From contig CBDIBE010000011.1 in NCBI GenBank assembly GCA_965276815.1, positions 1,240,001-1,304,000 of the forward strand: a stretch of DNA of 64,000 bases. The letters are read 5' to 3'. Below the pieces are notes generated by a model. It was given only the letters and a program-made list of their open reading frames with translations. It had not been told where the DNA came from and did not search any database. Positions 56,290 to 64,000 of the stretch are shown here, one piece after another. The stretch is from JAVVHH01 sp965276815. GTDB taxonomy: Bacteria; Pseudomonadota; Alphaproteobacteria; Acetobacterales; Acetobacteraceae. Numbering within the stretch: the stretch's first letter is position 1; every line of letters begins with the position of its first letter. The position numbers and the translations under genes are program-made.

Positions 56290-57198
56290 ATGCGCAAGAT
56301 CATCGACCTCGAATGCGACCTGCCGCCGGACGAGCACGGCAATCTCCGCAAAGACCTGCGGATGAACCACCCGCCCGGCTACGGCGACCCCGAGCGGCTG
56401 GAGCCGCTCCCGGGGCACGGGTTCAGCAATTATGAGGGCATCTTCACCAAGCGGACCGCCGGCGGCGCGATCGACGGGGCGAGCCATGCCGGCATGTCGC
56501 TCGACGCCTTCGTGGCCCGGCTGGACCGCGCCGGCATCGAGGTGGGCGTGATCCGCGGGCCGAACGAGATGATCGCCGACATCGCCGCCGCCTTCCCCGG
56601 CCGCTTCATCGCGCTCGCCAATCTCAGCCCGCATGACGGCATGCGCGGCGTGCGCGAGTTCGAACGGCTGGTGCGCGAACGCGGGCTCGGCGGCCTGCGC
56701 GTCTCCTCGCTCTACAACATGATCCCGGCCAGCGACCGCCGCTACTACCCGCTTTATGCCAAGGCCGCGGAGCTCGACGTGCCAGTCCGCATCTACACGG
56801 CGATGAACTACGCCAACGACCGGCCGTACGATCTCGGCCATCCCCGGCATCTCGACCAGGTCGCGATGGATTTTCCGGAGCTGCGCATCGTCGCCGGGCT
56901 GAGCGGCTGGCCGTGGGCGAACGAGACGGTGGCGCTGATGCGGCGCCACCCGAATCTCTATGCCGATACCGGATCGCACCGGCCGCGGCATTTCGCCACG
57001 CCCGGCTCCGGCTGGGAGATGTTCCTGCAGTACGGCAACACGCTGCTGCAGGACAAGATCATGGCCGGCCTGTCCTGGGAGGCGTTCGGCGTGCCGTTCG
57101 AGACGCTGATCGCCGAATACGAGGCGCTGCCGCTCAAACCGGCCGTGGCCGAGAAATGGTTGTATGGCAACGCAAGGCGCTTCTTCCGCCTTGGCTGA
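56290..57198 (+). CDS. Amidohydrolase-2-like TIM-barrel protein lacking metal ligands
   Basis: The 302-residue protein matches the amidohydrolase 2 (ACMSD/decarboxylase) family: SLDAFVARLDRAGIEVGVIR, GRFIALANLSPHDGMRGVRE and MDFPELRIVAGLSGWPWANE with NLYADTGSHRPRHF. The usual metal residues are missing: the DxHxH start reads DLECDLPPD, the His of AGHxGWPW is replaced (AGLSGWPW) and the GxDxP Asp is replaced (AGLSWEAFG). It may bind rather than hydrolyse, or use other chemistry. Its last 35 bases overlap the acyl-CoA synthetase gene. Confidence 0.78.
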   Translation: MRKIIDLECDLPPDEHGNLRKDLRMNHPPGYGDPERLEPLPGHGFSNYEGIFTKRTAGGAIDGASHAGMSLDAFVARLDRAGIEVGVIRGPNEMIADIAAAFPGRFIALANLSPHDGMRGVREFERLVRERGLGGLRVSSLYNMIPASDRRYYPLYAKAAELDVPVRIYTAMNYANDRPYDLGHPRHLDQVAMDFPELRIVAGLSGWPWANETVALMRRHPNLYADTGSHRPRHFATPGSGWEMFLQYGNTLLQDKIMAGLSWEAFGVPFETLIAEYEALPLKPAVAEKWLYGNARRFFRLG

Positions 57199-59311
57199 GC
57201 TCGACTGCCTGATCCGGCCGCGCAGCGTCGCGGTCGTCGGGGCCTCCGCCACGCGCAAGAACAACGGCAATGTCGTCGTGACCAATCTGCGCGCCGTCGG
57301 CTTCCCGGGCGCGGTGTTCCCGATCCATGCCGAGGCGGCCGAGATCGAGGGGTATGCGGCCGTGCGCTCGCCGGCCGGGCTGCCGGCCGGCGTGGATCTG
57401 GCGGTGGTCTCGGTCCCGGCGGCAACCGTGCTGCCAATGCTGCAGGAGCTGGACGCGGCCGGCGTGGGGGCGGCGATCGTGATGTCGAGCGGCTTCTCCG
57501 CTGCCGAAGAGGCGGCGCTGCTGGCGTTCACGCAGACCAGCCGGCTGCTCGTGCAGGGTCCGAACTGCATGGGGCTGCTCAACGTCTCGGACCAGATCCC
57601 GCTCTACACCGCGATCCCCTCCGAACGCGTGCGACCCGGCCGCGCGGCGCTGATCGCGCAATCCGGCTCGGCCGCGATCTCGGTGATGAACTCGACCGAT
57701 CTCGGCTTCTCCAAGGTGATCACCAGCGGCAGCCAGTTCCGGCTGGCCGCGGCGGACTTTCTAGAATGGCTGGCGACCGACCCGGACACCGCGGTCGTGG
57801 GCCTGGTGATCGAGTCGATCCCGGACGCCGACCGCTTCGCCGACGCCGTCGAGCGTGTGCATGAGAATGGCAAGGCGGTCGTGGTGCTGAAGGTCGGGCA
57901 GTCCGAGCTGGGCGCTGTCGCCGCGCAGGCGCATACTGGGGCGCTGATCCGCAGCCGGGACGCCACCGAGGTGTATTTCCGCCGCCACGGCGTGCCGACG
58001 GTCCGCGACTATGACGAGCTCATCGCGTCGCTCGACTGCTTTGCCACGACGCGCAGCCGGCCCAAGCGCAACCGCATCGCCATCGCCGGCATTTCTGGGG
58101 GTGAGGCCGCGCTCGCCTGCGATCTCGCCGAGCGCATGCAGGTCTCGCTGGCGACATTCACCGAGGCGGCCACGGCCAAGTTGCGCGAATTGCTGCCGGG
58201 CACGGATGGGATCAACCCGATCGATTTCGGCGCCTCGGTCGCCGCCGTCGGGACCCGGCAGGAGCCGGAAGCGCTGGAGGTCATCGCCGCCGACCCGAAC
58301 GTAGACACCATGTTCGTGCTGCAGGACGCGCAATTCTCGCTGGCCTGGCGCAGCTCCGGCCGCTACGTGGGCCAGTGCCGCAACGTGGCCGAACTCGGCG
58401 AGCGAACCACCAAGCCGATCGTCGTCGTGTCCTCGAGCGGCGAGGCGCTGCACAAGGACATCAAGGGCGCGCTGGCCGGCACGGACATCCCCTTCCTGCG
58501 CGGCCTGCGCCCAGCCTTGGCGGCGATGGGCTGCATGGGGACCTGGTTCGCCCGGACCCCGGAACCGCGCCGCCTATCAGACCGCGCTCCCGTCGGCGAA
58601 CGCGCGGCGATCCGGGCGGCGCTGCGTGGCATGGCCGGGCCGGTCAATGCCGAGATGACGGCGCGCCTGCTCGCCGCTTATGACTTGCCGATGGTCCGTT
58701 CCGGCATCGCCGCTTCGGCCGACGCGGCGGCCAAGTTGGCGGCGACGATCGGCTATCCGCTTGTGGTGAAGGTGGTCTCGCGCGACGTGCCGCACCGTTC
58801 CGAATGGGGCGGGGTACGGCTCGGCGTTGCAGACACCGCCGGGGTGCGGCAGGCGATCGCCGAGATCGAGCGGAGCGTCCGCGCCGCGGCGCCGCAAGCC
58901 GTCATCGAAGGCTACGAGTTGCAGGAGCAGTTGCCCGGCTGCATCGAGGCGATGGCCGGGTTCAAGTCCACTCCGCCATTCGGCGCGCTGACGGTCGTTG
59001 GAACCGGCGGCACGTTGGTGGAGCTGCAAAACGACCGGGAAGTCAGCCTCAGCCCTGTCACCCCGGCCGAGGCCGAAGCGCTGATCACGACGACTAGGCT
59101 GGGCGCCTTGCTGGGCGGCTATCGCAATCTATTGCCCGCGACGGCGCTCAATCCGCTTGCCAGCTTGGTTTCCGCCCTATCCGAGCTTGCCGCCGACCTG
59201 GCCGACGTCCTCTTGGAGGGTGACCTGAACCCGGTTCTCGTGCGCAAGGGATCCGGCGACGTGCGCGTGGTCGACGCGCTCTTCATCGCCGCCGGCCCGG
59301 GCCGTATTTGA
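57164..59311 (+). CDS. ADP-forming acyl-CoA synthetase family protein (fused AcdA/AcdB)
   Basis: The 715-residue protein has the order of NDP-forming acyl-CoA synthetases: CoA-binding domain (RSVAVVGASATRKNNGNVVV), ligase-CoA flavodoxin-like domains with RAALIAQSGSAAISVM and the phospho-His257 in AAQAHTGALIRS, then an ATP-grasp domain (YPLVVKVVSRDVPHRSEWGG and GTGGTLVELQNDREVSL). The same type includes acetate-CoA ligases and carnitine-CoA ligase homologues. It likely activates an acid product of the neighbouring genes. The ATG inside the amidohydrolase gene is the best start. Confidence 0.88.
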   Translation: MATQGASSALAELDCLIRPRSVAVVGASATRKNNGNVVVTNLRAVGFPGAVFPIHAEAAEIEGYAAVRSPAGLPAGVDLAVVSVPAATVLPMLQELDAAGVGAAIVMSSGFSAAEEAALLAFTQTSRLLVQGPNCMGLLNVSDQIPLYTAIPSERVRPGRAALIAQSGSAAISVMNSTDLGFSKVITSGSQFRLAAADFLEWLATDPDTAVVGLVIESIPDADRFADAVERVHENGKAVVVLKVGQSELGAVAAQAHTGALIRSRDATEVYFRRHGVPTVRDYDELIASLDCFATTRSRPKRNRIAIAGISGGEAALACDLAERMQVSLATFTEAATAKLRELLPGTDGINPIDFGASVAAVGTRQEPEALEVIAADPNVDTMFVLQDAQFSLAWRSSGRYVGQCRNVAELGERTTKPIVVVSSSGEALHKDIKGALAGTDIPFLRGLRPALAAMGCMGTWFARTPEPRRLSDRAPVGERAAIRAALRGMAGPVNAEMTARLLAAYDLPMVRSGIAASADAAAKLAATIGYPLVVKVVSRDVPHRSEWGGVRLGVADTAGVRQAIAEIERSVRAAAPQAVIEGYELQEQLPGCIEAMAGFKSTPPFGALTVVGTGGTLVELQNDREVSLSPVTPAEAEALITTTRLGALLGGYRNLLPATALNPLASLVSALSELAADLADVLLEGDLNPVLVRKGSGDVRVVDALFIAAGPGRI

Positions 59312-59321
59312 GCCCCCGGGA

Positions 59322-60314
59322 CTACTTAGCCGGCAGGGGGTCTGGGTTGGCTGACAGGCTACGTAGGTAGTCGATGACGTCAGCCCGCTCCTTCGGATCG
59401 CTGATGCCTACAAACGTCATCTTCGTGCCGGGCGCGTAGGCGGCCGGTTTGGTCAGCCACTTGTCCAATTCGTCAAACGTCCACGGCCCCGTATGCGCCT
59501 TCAGCGCCGCGGAGTAGGCGAAGCCTGGCATATGCGCGTGCGGGCCGCCGACCACGCCGTAGAGGTTGGGGCCAATGCCGGCTCGGCCGCCCTCGTTGAA
59601 GGTGTGGCAGGCGATGCAGCCCAGCTTCATCGTGTCCGCCTGGCCGGTCTTCGGGTCGGCCGAAGCGAGGCGCTCGGCGATCGGCTGCGGCGCGCCGCCA
59701 GGGGAGGTCGGCGTCGCTCCGGCGGTCGTGGCGCCGCCTGCCGCCGGGTTGGGGGTCGTCGCCATAGCGGTCACCGCTTCGGGGGGCGGCAGCGGCTCGG
59801 GGTTGGCGGACAGCGTCCGCAGGTAATCGATCACGTCCGCCCGCTTTTTTGGATCGGGCAGGCCGGCATAGGTCATCTTGGTGCCGGGCGCGTAGGCGCT
59901 GGGCTTGGTCAGCCACTCGTTCAGTTCGGCAAAGGTCCACGGCCCCTGCTTGGACTTGAGCGCGTTGGAATAGTCATAGCCCGCCATGTGCGCATGCGGG
60001 CCGCCGACGACGCCATAAAGGTTCGGCCCCACGCCCGCCTTGCCACCCTCGTTGAAGGTGTGGCAGGCGACGCAGCCCTGCGCCTTGGTCTGCGCCTCGC
60101 CTGTCGCCGGGTCGGCCGCCGCAAGCAGGTTGGCTATCGGCGGCTCGGGCGCCGGGGTGGTCGCCGGGCCGGTCTGCGGCATCTCGATCGCGATATGGAC
60201 CTCGGCCGGGATCTCCGGATGCACCAGCGCATGGCCGATCAGCCCGGAGCCCACGAACGCGATGCCCGCCAGCAGCACCGCTGCCGCGGCCTTGTTGAGT
60301 TCGAGGCTATCCAT
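59322..60314 (-). CDS. Membrane-anchored dihaem c-type cytochrome with duplicated domain
   Basis: The 330-residue protein has an N-terminal membrane helix (about 9-30) and two cytochrome c domains, each with a haem site (CVACH at 81-85, CIACH at 233-237) and axial Met in APGTKMT (Met147, Met299). Both domains carry GVGPNLYGVVGGPHAHM- or GIGPNLYGVVGGPHAHM-type loops; they come from an internal duplication joined by an Ala/Pro/Thr-rich linker of about 35 residues. It resembles cytochrome c552/CycM-type anchored electron carriers. Start at Met 60314 was used; an upstream ATG adds 13 polar residues. Confidence 0.88.
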   Translation of the reverse strand: MDSLELNKAAAAVLLAGIAFVGSGLIGHALVHPEIPAEVHIAIEMPQTGPATTPAPEPPIANLLAAADPATGEAQTKAQGCVACHTFNEGGKAGVGPNLYGVVGGPHAHMAGYDYSNALKSKQGPWTFAELNEWLTKPSAYAPGTKMTYAGLPDPKKRADVIDYLRTLSANPEPLPPPEAVTAMATTPNPAAGGATTAGATPTSPGGAPQPIAERLASADPKTGQADTMKLGCIACHTFNEGGRAGIGPNLYGVVGGPHAHMPGFAYSAALKAHTGPWTFDELDKWLTKPAAYAPGTKMTFVGISDPKERADVIDYLRSLSANPDPLPAK

Positions 60315-60554
60315 AAAGCGCCATCCATCCGCAATTCGGTCGGAGACATGCAATTGCGAAGAGCGGCGATCCTGTCAACCCGTCGGGGGCCAAGGTTCGC
60401 AGGCCATTGGCCAGAAATCTCCGGAGAGTGACGCCGTCCAGTGGCGCCGGACCGTTCTCGCTGCCCCGCATCCCGCGGAGAAGGGAAGTTCGCGCAGAGG
60501 CATCCGCGTAGCCGAGGCTACTCCGGCGGCGGGGCAATTTGCGGACCTGTTCTG

Positions 60555-60583
60555 TTGCCGGCCGCACCCCGCGCCAGAATATT
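60555..60583 (+). promoter_or_regulatory. Predicted promoter for a leaderless sulfite reductase mRNA
   Basis: TTGCCG (60555-60560) and AATATT (60578-60583) are spaced by 17 bases, and the ATG of the sulfite reductase gene begins only 7 bases after the -10 box. No ribosome binding site precedes that ATG, so transcription may start at or next to the initiation codon. The rest of the 275-base gap to the cytochrome gene shows no coding frame. Confidence 0.45.
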
Positions 60584-60589
60584 CAACGC

Positions 60590-62281
60590 ATGGCACACAA
60601 GCAGTCCGGTTTTGAGGCGGTCAAAGCGGCGAGCCACGGTCTACGTGGCACGATCGCAGCAGAATTGGTTGATCCAGATACTCCGCAGGTCAGCGAAGCT
60701 GCTTACGGGTTATTAAAATTCCATGGCACTTATGAGCAATACGATCGCGATACCGCGACTGCGCTCAAGCAATCGGGCCAGGAAAAGGACTGGCAATTCA
60801 TGGTCCGCGTCCGCATTCCCGCGGGCCGGCTCACGCCCGAGCAATATCTGGCGCTGGACGGCCTGGCCGACCGGTTCGGCAATGGCACGCTGCGCATCAC
60901 CACGCGCCAGACCATCCAGTTCCATGGCATTGCCAAAGGCGATTTGCGCGCCACGATCGCCGAGATCGATCAACTGCTGCTGACCACGTTTGCGAGCTGC
61001 GGCGACGTGGTGCGCAACGTCGTCGCCACCGCGGCGCCGGTCACCGACGCGGTGCACGCGACGCTGCACGAGGCGGCGACTGAGCTCTCCGCCGCGCTGC
61101 TGCCGCGCACGCGCGCGCATCACACGATTTTTGTGCTCGGCGAGGACGGTGAGCCGGAAGCCGAGGACGAGCCGCTCTACGGACCGACCTATCTGCCGCG
61201 GAAATTCAAGATCGGGCTCGCCCATCCGGCCGACAACACGATCGACGTGCTGGCCAATGACCTTGGCCTGATCGCGGAGGTCGAAGACGGCCGGGTCACG
61301 GGTTGGATCGCCTGCGTCGGCGGCGGGCATGGGATGACCCACAACAATGCGCGCACCTACCCGCGGCTCGCCACGCCGGTCGCCCGGGTCGCGCACGCGG
61401 ACCTGCAGCGCCTGGTCGAAGCGGTGGTCAAGACCTCGCGCGACTTCGGCGACCGCGGCGACCGCCGCCGCGCCCGGCTGAAATACGTGGTGGACGACCA
61501 CGGCCTTGCCTGGGTGAAGGCGCGCATCGAAGAGCGATTTGGCGGTCCGCTTGAGGACCCGCCGGCACTGCCGAAACTCGAGCTGCCCGAACTGCTCGGC
61601 TGGCACGAGCAGGGCGACGGGCGCTGGTGGTTTGGCCTGCCAATCCCGTCGGGCCGCATCGCCGATGCGGGCGAGGCCCGGTTGCGCACCGGGCTGCTTC
61701 TCGTCATGGAGCGCTACGGCGCCCGGCCGATCCTGACGCCGCAGCAGGACATCCTGCTCGCCGACATCCATCCCGCGGACCGGCAGGCGATCGAGGCTCT
61801 GCTGGCTGAGCACGGCGCGCAGTTCGCCGAGCAGATGAGCCCGGCGGCGCGCTGGGCGCTGGCCTGCGTGGCGCTGCCGACCTGCGGCTTGGCGCTGTCC
61901 GAGGCCGAGCGGGTGCGGGCGCCGATCGTCGCCGGCATCGAGATGGCGCTCGGCCGCTACGGGCTCGAGGGCGAGCGCCTGAGCATCCGCATCACCGGCT
62001 GCCCGAACGGCTGCGCCCGGCCCTATGCCGGCGATATCGGGATCGTCGGCCGCATGCCGGGTCACTACGCGTTGTTCGTGGGCGGTGACTTCGAGGGGAC
62101 GCGGCTCAGCTTCAAGCTGCACGAGAAAGTGGCCGAGGCGGAGATTGCCGACCGGCTGGAGCCGCTCTTCGCGGCGTTTGCCGGCGAGCGGCAACCCGGC
62201 GAGGGCTTTGGCGATTTCTGCAACCGCCGCGGCCGCGACGCTCTTTTGGACCTCACGCCGGCGCGTCTGGCGGCGGAGTGA
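60590..62281 (+). CDS. Sulfite/nitrite reductase haemoprotein (CysI-like)
   Basis: The 563-residue protein is an assimilatory sulfite or nitrite reductase with siroheme and a 4Fe-4S cluster: Cys426 and Cys432 in ACVALPTCGLALSEAER, and Cys471 and Cys475 in TGCPNGCARPY. The repeated ferredoxin-like half domains are seen with RFGNGTLRITTRQTIQFHGI and ALSEAERVRAPIV. Length and the CVALPTC motif favour CysI-type sulfite reductase over nitrite reductase. The start at 60590 gives MAHKQSGFEAVKAASHGLRG; there is no ribosome binding site. No cysJ, cysH or cysG is adjacent. Confidence 0.88.
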   Translation: MAHKQSGFEAVKAASHGLRGTIAAELVDPDTPQVSEAAYGLLKFHGTYEQYDRDTATALKQSGQEKDWQFMVRVRIPAGRLTPEQYLALDGLADRFGNGTLRITTRQTIQFHGIAKGDLRATIAEIDQLLLTTFASCGDVVRNVVATAAPVTDAVHATLHEAATELSAALLPRTRAHHTIFVLGEDGEPEAEDEPLYGPTYLPRKFKIGLAHPADNTIDVLANDLGLIAEVEDGRVTGWIACVGGGHGMTHNNARTYPRLATPVARVAHADLQRLVEAVVKTSRDFGDRGDRRRARLKYVVDDHGLAWVKARIEERFGGPLEDPPALPKLELPELLGWHEQGDGRWWFGLPIPSGRIADAGEARLRTGLLLVMERYGARPILTPQQDILLADIHPADRQAIEALLAEHGAQFAEQMSPAARWALACVALPTCGLALSEAERVRAPIVAGIEMALGRYGLEGERLSIRITGCPNGCARPYAGDIGIVGRMPGHYALFVGGDFEGTRLSFKLHEKVAEAEIADRLEPLFAAFAGERQPGEGFGDFCNRRGRDALLDLTPARLAAE

Positions 62282-62332
62282 TCTGAACGGCGTCAAGGCG
62301 TAGACCCTTCGCCGGCGCGGAGGGTGACGGGG

Positions 62333-62476
62333 CTACGGGAACAAAACGAACTCCATTACCTCCACGGTGAACGAGGCCTCGCCCGAGGGCTGGGTCTCCA
62401 GCCAGTAATTCGCGGCGGCCGACACCGCGAGCAGGAGGAACGCCTGCAGCAGCGCCAGGCTCTCCGGCGTGATCAA
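62333..62476 (-). CDS. Small protein coupled to the 62473 gene
   Basis: A 47-residue frame begins at TTG 62476, 7 bases after AGGAGG, and its start overlaps the stop of the preceding gene (TTGA). The product is LITPESLALLQAFLLLAVSA followed by a short acidic tail ending EFVLFP, possibly a single amphipathic or membrane helix. It is too short to be recognised; the ribosome binding site and overlap are the evidence. Confidence 0.5.
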   Translation of the reverse strand: MITPESLALLQAFLLLAVSAAANYWLETQPSGEASFTVEVMEFVLFP

Positions 62477-62685
62477 GGCCCTGCCTCCTCTCCGCAAGGC
62501 AAGCGGCCCGTGGTGATCAGATGCTCCACCACCCGGCGCATGTCCGAGAGCGACGGCCAGATGCTGTCGTCCAGCTCCTCGGCGCGCGGGTCGATGGCGA
62601 CGAAGCGGAACTGGCTGCCGTGGCTGAGCGCTGCGCCGGCAAACTGACCGGAAATCTCGATCACATGGGACTGGTGCATGACCAT
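62473..62685 (-). CDS. Small hypothetical protein
   Basis: The 70-residue product (MVMHQSHVIEISGQFAGAAL, then FRFVAIDPRAEELDDSIWPS and LSDMRRVVEHLITTGRLP) resembles short alpha/beta proteins of alphaproteobacteria of unknown role with the FRFxAxDPR segment. An ATG two codons later is an alternative start. It converges with the sulfite reductase gene and overlaps the next small gene by four bases. Confidence 0.6.
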   Translation of the reverse strand: MVMHQSHVIEISGQFAGAALSHGSQFRFVAIDPRAEELDDSIWPSLSDMRRVVEHLITTGRLPCGEEAGP

Positions 62686-62850
62686 CTCGTCTGTTGTCTT
62701 GCCCGGTAAACTTCATGAATTGAGGGCCCGCGGACAAGTCACGCCGGAGTATTCCGATGGAATTGCGGTCCCATGCTGTGCGGGCACGGCCAAGCAGAAA
62801 ACTCTGCTTCCGCTGCCCGATCCGGCGAAAGAAGCAGCCTAGACCGCGAT

Positions 62851-62876
62851 CGTCCTGACCGGAATCGGTCAGGACG
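62851..62876. repeat. Perfect inverted repeat upstream of the Rid gene
   Basis: CGTCCTGACC at 62851-62860 and GGTCAGGACG at 62867-62876 form a 10-bp stem with a 6-base loop. It lies in the 291-base gap (62686-62976) between the divergent small gene and the Rid-family gene. It may be an operator or terminator; otherwise the gap shows no gene. Confidence 0.6.
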
Positions 62877-62976
62877 TGAATCGCTGTCTCAAATAAAGCT
62901 AGACCAGGCAGGGGTGTGGCACCCCAAGCGAGAATCTGGCAAACTCTTGGTGCCGCGAGTCGCCGGAGACGCAGCC

Positions 62977-63393
62977 GTGATCGAAGCAGTCAACCCGCCA
63001 GGCGTTTGGCCGCCATCCGGCGCTTTCTCGATGGCCGTCCTGCAGGGCGATGGGCAGATTGTCCACATGAAAGGCCAAGTCGCGCTCGACCAGGCCGGAC
63101 GGATCGTCGGCGCCGGCGACATGCGCGCACAAGTTCGCAAGGTCCTGGAAAACGTCAGGGCCGTGCTCGCCAGCATGGGCGGGCAGATGGGCGACGTCGT
63201 CTCGCTGGTCCATTATGCGACGAATATCGAGTGGTTCATGAGCACAGGGGATATCCGCAGGGAATTCTTTGCCGAGGCCTTCCCTGTTACGACCACGGTT
63301 CAGGTTGGCCGGCTCTATCACCCGGACCTGTTGATCGAAATCACCGCGGTCGCCGAGATCCCGCGCGACCGCTTCCGCAGGCCGGCGGTTTAG
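62977..63393 (+). CDS. Rid (YjgF/YER057c/UK114) family protein
   Basis: The 138-residue protein starts at a GTG with GGAG 8 bases upstream; the frame is open further but unlike the family. It has SMAVLQGDGQIVHMKGQVAL, NVRAVLASMGGQMGDVVSLV and VGRLYHPDLLIEITAVAEIP. The Arg that in enamine/imine deaminase RidA binds the substrate carboxylate (RSxVEV) is a Thr here (TTTVQVG), so it belongs to another Rid subgroup and may not deaminate amino acid-derived imines. It converges with the Lrp gene 5 bases away. Confidence 0.85.
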   Translation: MIEAVNPPGVWPPSGAFSMAVLQGDGQIVHMKGQVALDQAGRIVGAGDMRAQVRKVLENVRAVLASMGGQMGDVVSLVHYATNIEWFMSTGDIRREFFAEAFPVTTTVQVGRLYHPDLLIEITAVAEIPRDRFRRPAV

Positions 63394-63398
63394 GTCTC

Positions 63399-63893
63399 CT
63401 ATTCCTCTGGCTCGGCGGCGCGCCGGTCGCGGAAGGCTCGGCTCGGCAGCGGAAAGGCCGTGGTCTGCTTCAGCCGCTCCATCGCAAAGCGCGAGGTGAC
63501 GTTCTTCAGCGGCACCGAAGCGATCAGCCGCTTATAGAACGCGTCGAACTCCGCCATGTCCGGCACGGCCACGCGCAGCATGTAGTCCACCTCTCCCGCC
63601 ATCCGATACGCATCCATCACCTCCGGCATCGCGTTCAGCGCGGCGGCAAAGGCGGTGAGCCACTCCGGCGTATGCTCATGCGCCTCGATGGCCACGAACA
63701 CGATCAGCCCGATGCCGACCCGTTCGGGATCGATCAGCGCCACCCGGCCGGTGATGACCCCGGCCTGCTCCAGCTTCTGGATGCGCTTCCAGACCGGCGT
63801 CGGCGAGAGATTGACCTGCTCGGCCAGGCGCGACATGCCGACCGTCGCATCCGCCTGCAGCAAGCCGAGCAGCTTGCGGTCCACCTCGTCCAT
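63399..63893 (-). CDS. Lrp/AsnC family transcriptional regulator
   Basis: The 164-residue protein has the N-terminal winged HTH (DRKLLGLLQADATVGMSRLA, EQVNLSPTPVWKRIQKLEQA) and the C-terminal RAM domain (VFVAIEAHEHTPEWL, MAGEVDYMLRVAVPDMAEFD) that binds an amino acid and forms octamers. ATG 63893 was chosen; GGGGAG lies 8 bases upstream and the GTG directly before it adds one residue. Its 107-base upstream region extends to the window end without a visible gene; it probably regulates a neighbour beyond the window. Confidence 0.92.
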   Translation of the reverse strand: MDEVDRKLLGLLQADATVGMSRLAEQVNLSPTPVWKRIQKLEQAGVITGRVALIDPERVGIGLIVFVAIEAHEHTPEWLTAFAAALNAMPEVMDAYRMAGEVDYMLRVAVPDMAEFDAFYKRLIASVPLKNVTSRFAMERLKQTTAFPLPSRAFRDRRAAEPEE

Positions 63894-64000
63894 CACCGTG
63901 CTCCCCGTGCGGATTGCCAGGGGCAGAGAGCCGGTTTGGCGCTGGCCTGCAATAGGCTACTCCCGGTCCTGCCGGATCAGGCCAAGACATCAATCCGCCG

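Overview
The window is chromosomal DNA of very high GC content, with dense, mostly leader-poor genes and strong C/G preference at third codon positions. The ribosomal and RNA polymerase genes are of alphaproteobacterial type. Their sequences, the Lrp/AsnC, DUF892 and Uma2 genes and the short GC-rich intergenic palindromes suggest the order Rhodospirillales, perhaps Acetobacteraceae. That placement is inference; no search was run. I found no rRNA or tRNA gene, CRISPR array, insertion sequence or prophage.

Region 1 (1-15760) is a housekeeping block read on the minus strand: rpsL-rpsG-tuf-rpsJ-rplC-rplD (rplD cut by the window edge), then rpoB-rpoC and rplK-rplA-rplJ-rplL. A plus-strand Uma2-family nuclease gene sits between the str operon and rpoC. 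There is no fusA between rpsG and tuf, and no secE-nusG in front of rplK.

Region 2 (15841-28593) is accessory metabolism and small proteins: a ThDP enzyme, a D-2-hydroxyacid dehydrogenase, an IlvD/Edd dehydratase-SDR-FAH hydrolase trio that looks like a sugar-acid route ending in diketo-acid hydrolysis, a trypsin-fold/PDZ protein that has lost its catalytic triad and is coupled to a LuxR-type regulator, a DUF892 ferritin-like protein, a nitroreductase and an FAD amine oxidoreductase.

Region 3 (28668-37037) is a nine-gene colinear glycan cluster: GT9-like protein, two tandem CgeB-type glycosyltransferases, nucleotidyltransferase, methyltransferase, a glycosidase-like protein whose TIM-barrel halves appear swapped, PIG-L deacetylase, GT4 glycosyltransferase and a CelD/FemAB-like acetyltransferase. 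Most junctions overlap. This is the best candidate for a poorly described system.

Region 4 (37021-43137, minus) is a seven-gene run: two tandem sugar-type binding proteins, a PhyH dioxygenase, gluconokinase, ribose-5-phosphate isomerase, a ROK kinase and a histidine phosphatase. It links carbohydrate uptake to gluconate/pentose phosphate metabolism, but no permease is present.

Region 5 (43254-51768) holds two tandem CxxCxxCC proteins, a proline-rich secreted protein, an AI-2E family permease, an alpha/beta hydrolase, a divergent PEP carboxylase homologue and a membrane protein of unknown function.

Region 6 (51788-64000) has an MmgE/PrpD pseudogene, two flavin-dependent monooxygenases divergent from an enoyl-CoA hydratase/solute-binding protein/amidohydrolase/acyl-CoA synthetase set, a dihaem cytochrome c divergent from a sulfite reductase haemoprotein, a Rid-family protein and an Lrp/AsnC regulator. 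Recurrent themes are tandem paralogous pairs, ATGA-type overlaps and dispersed palindromic repeats.
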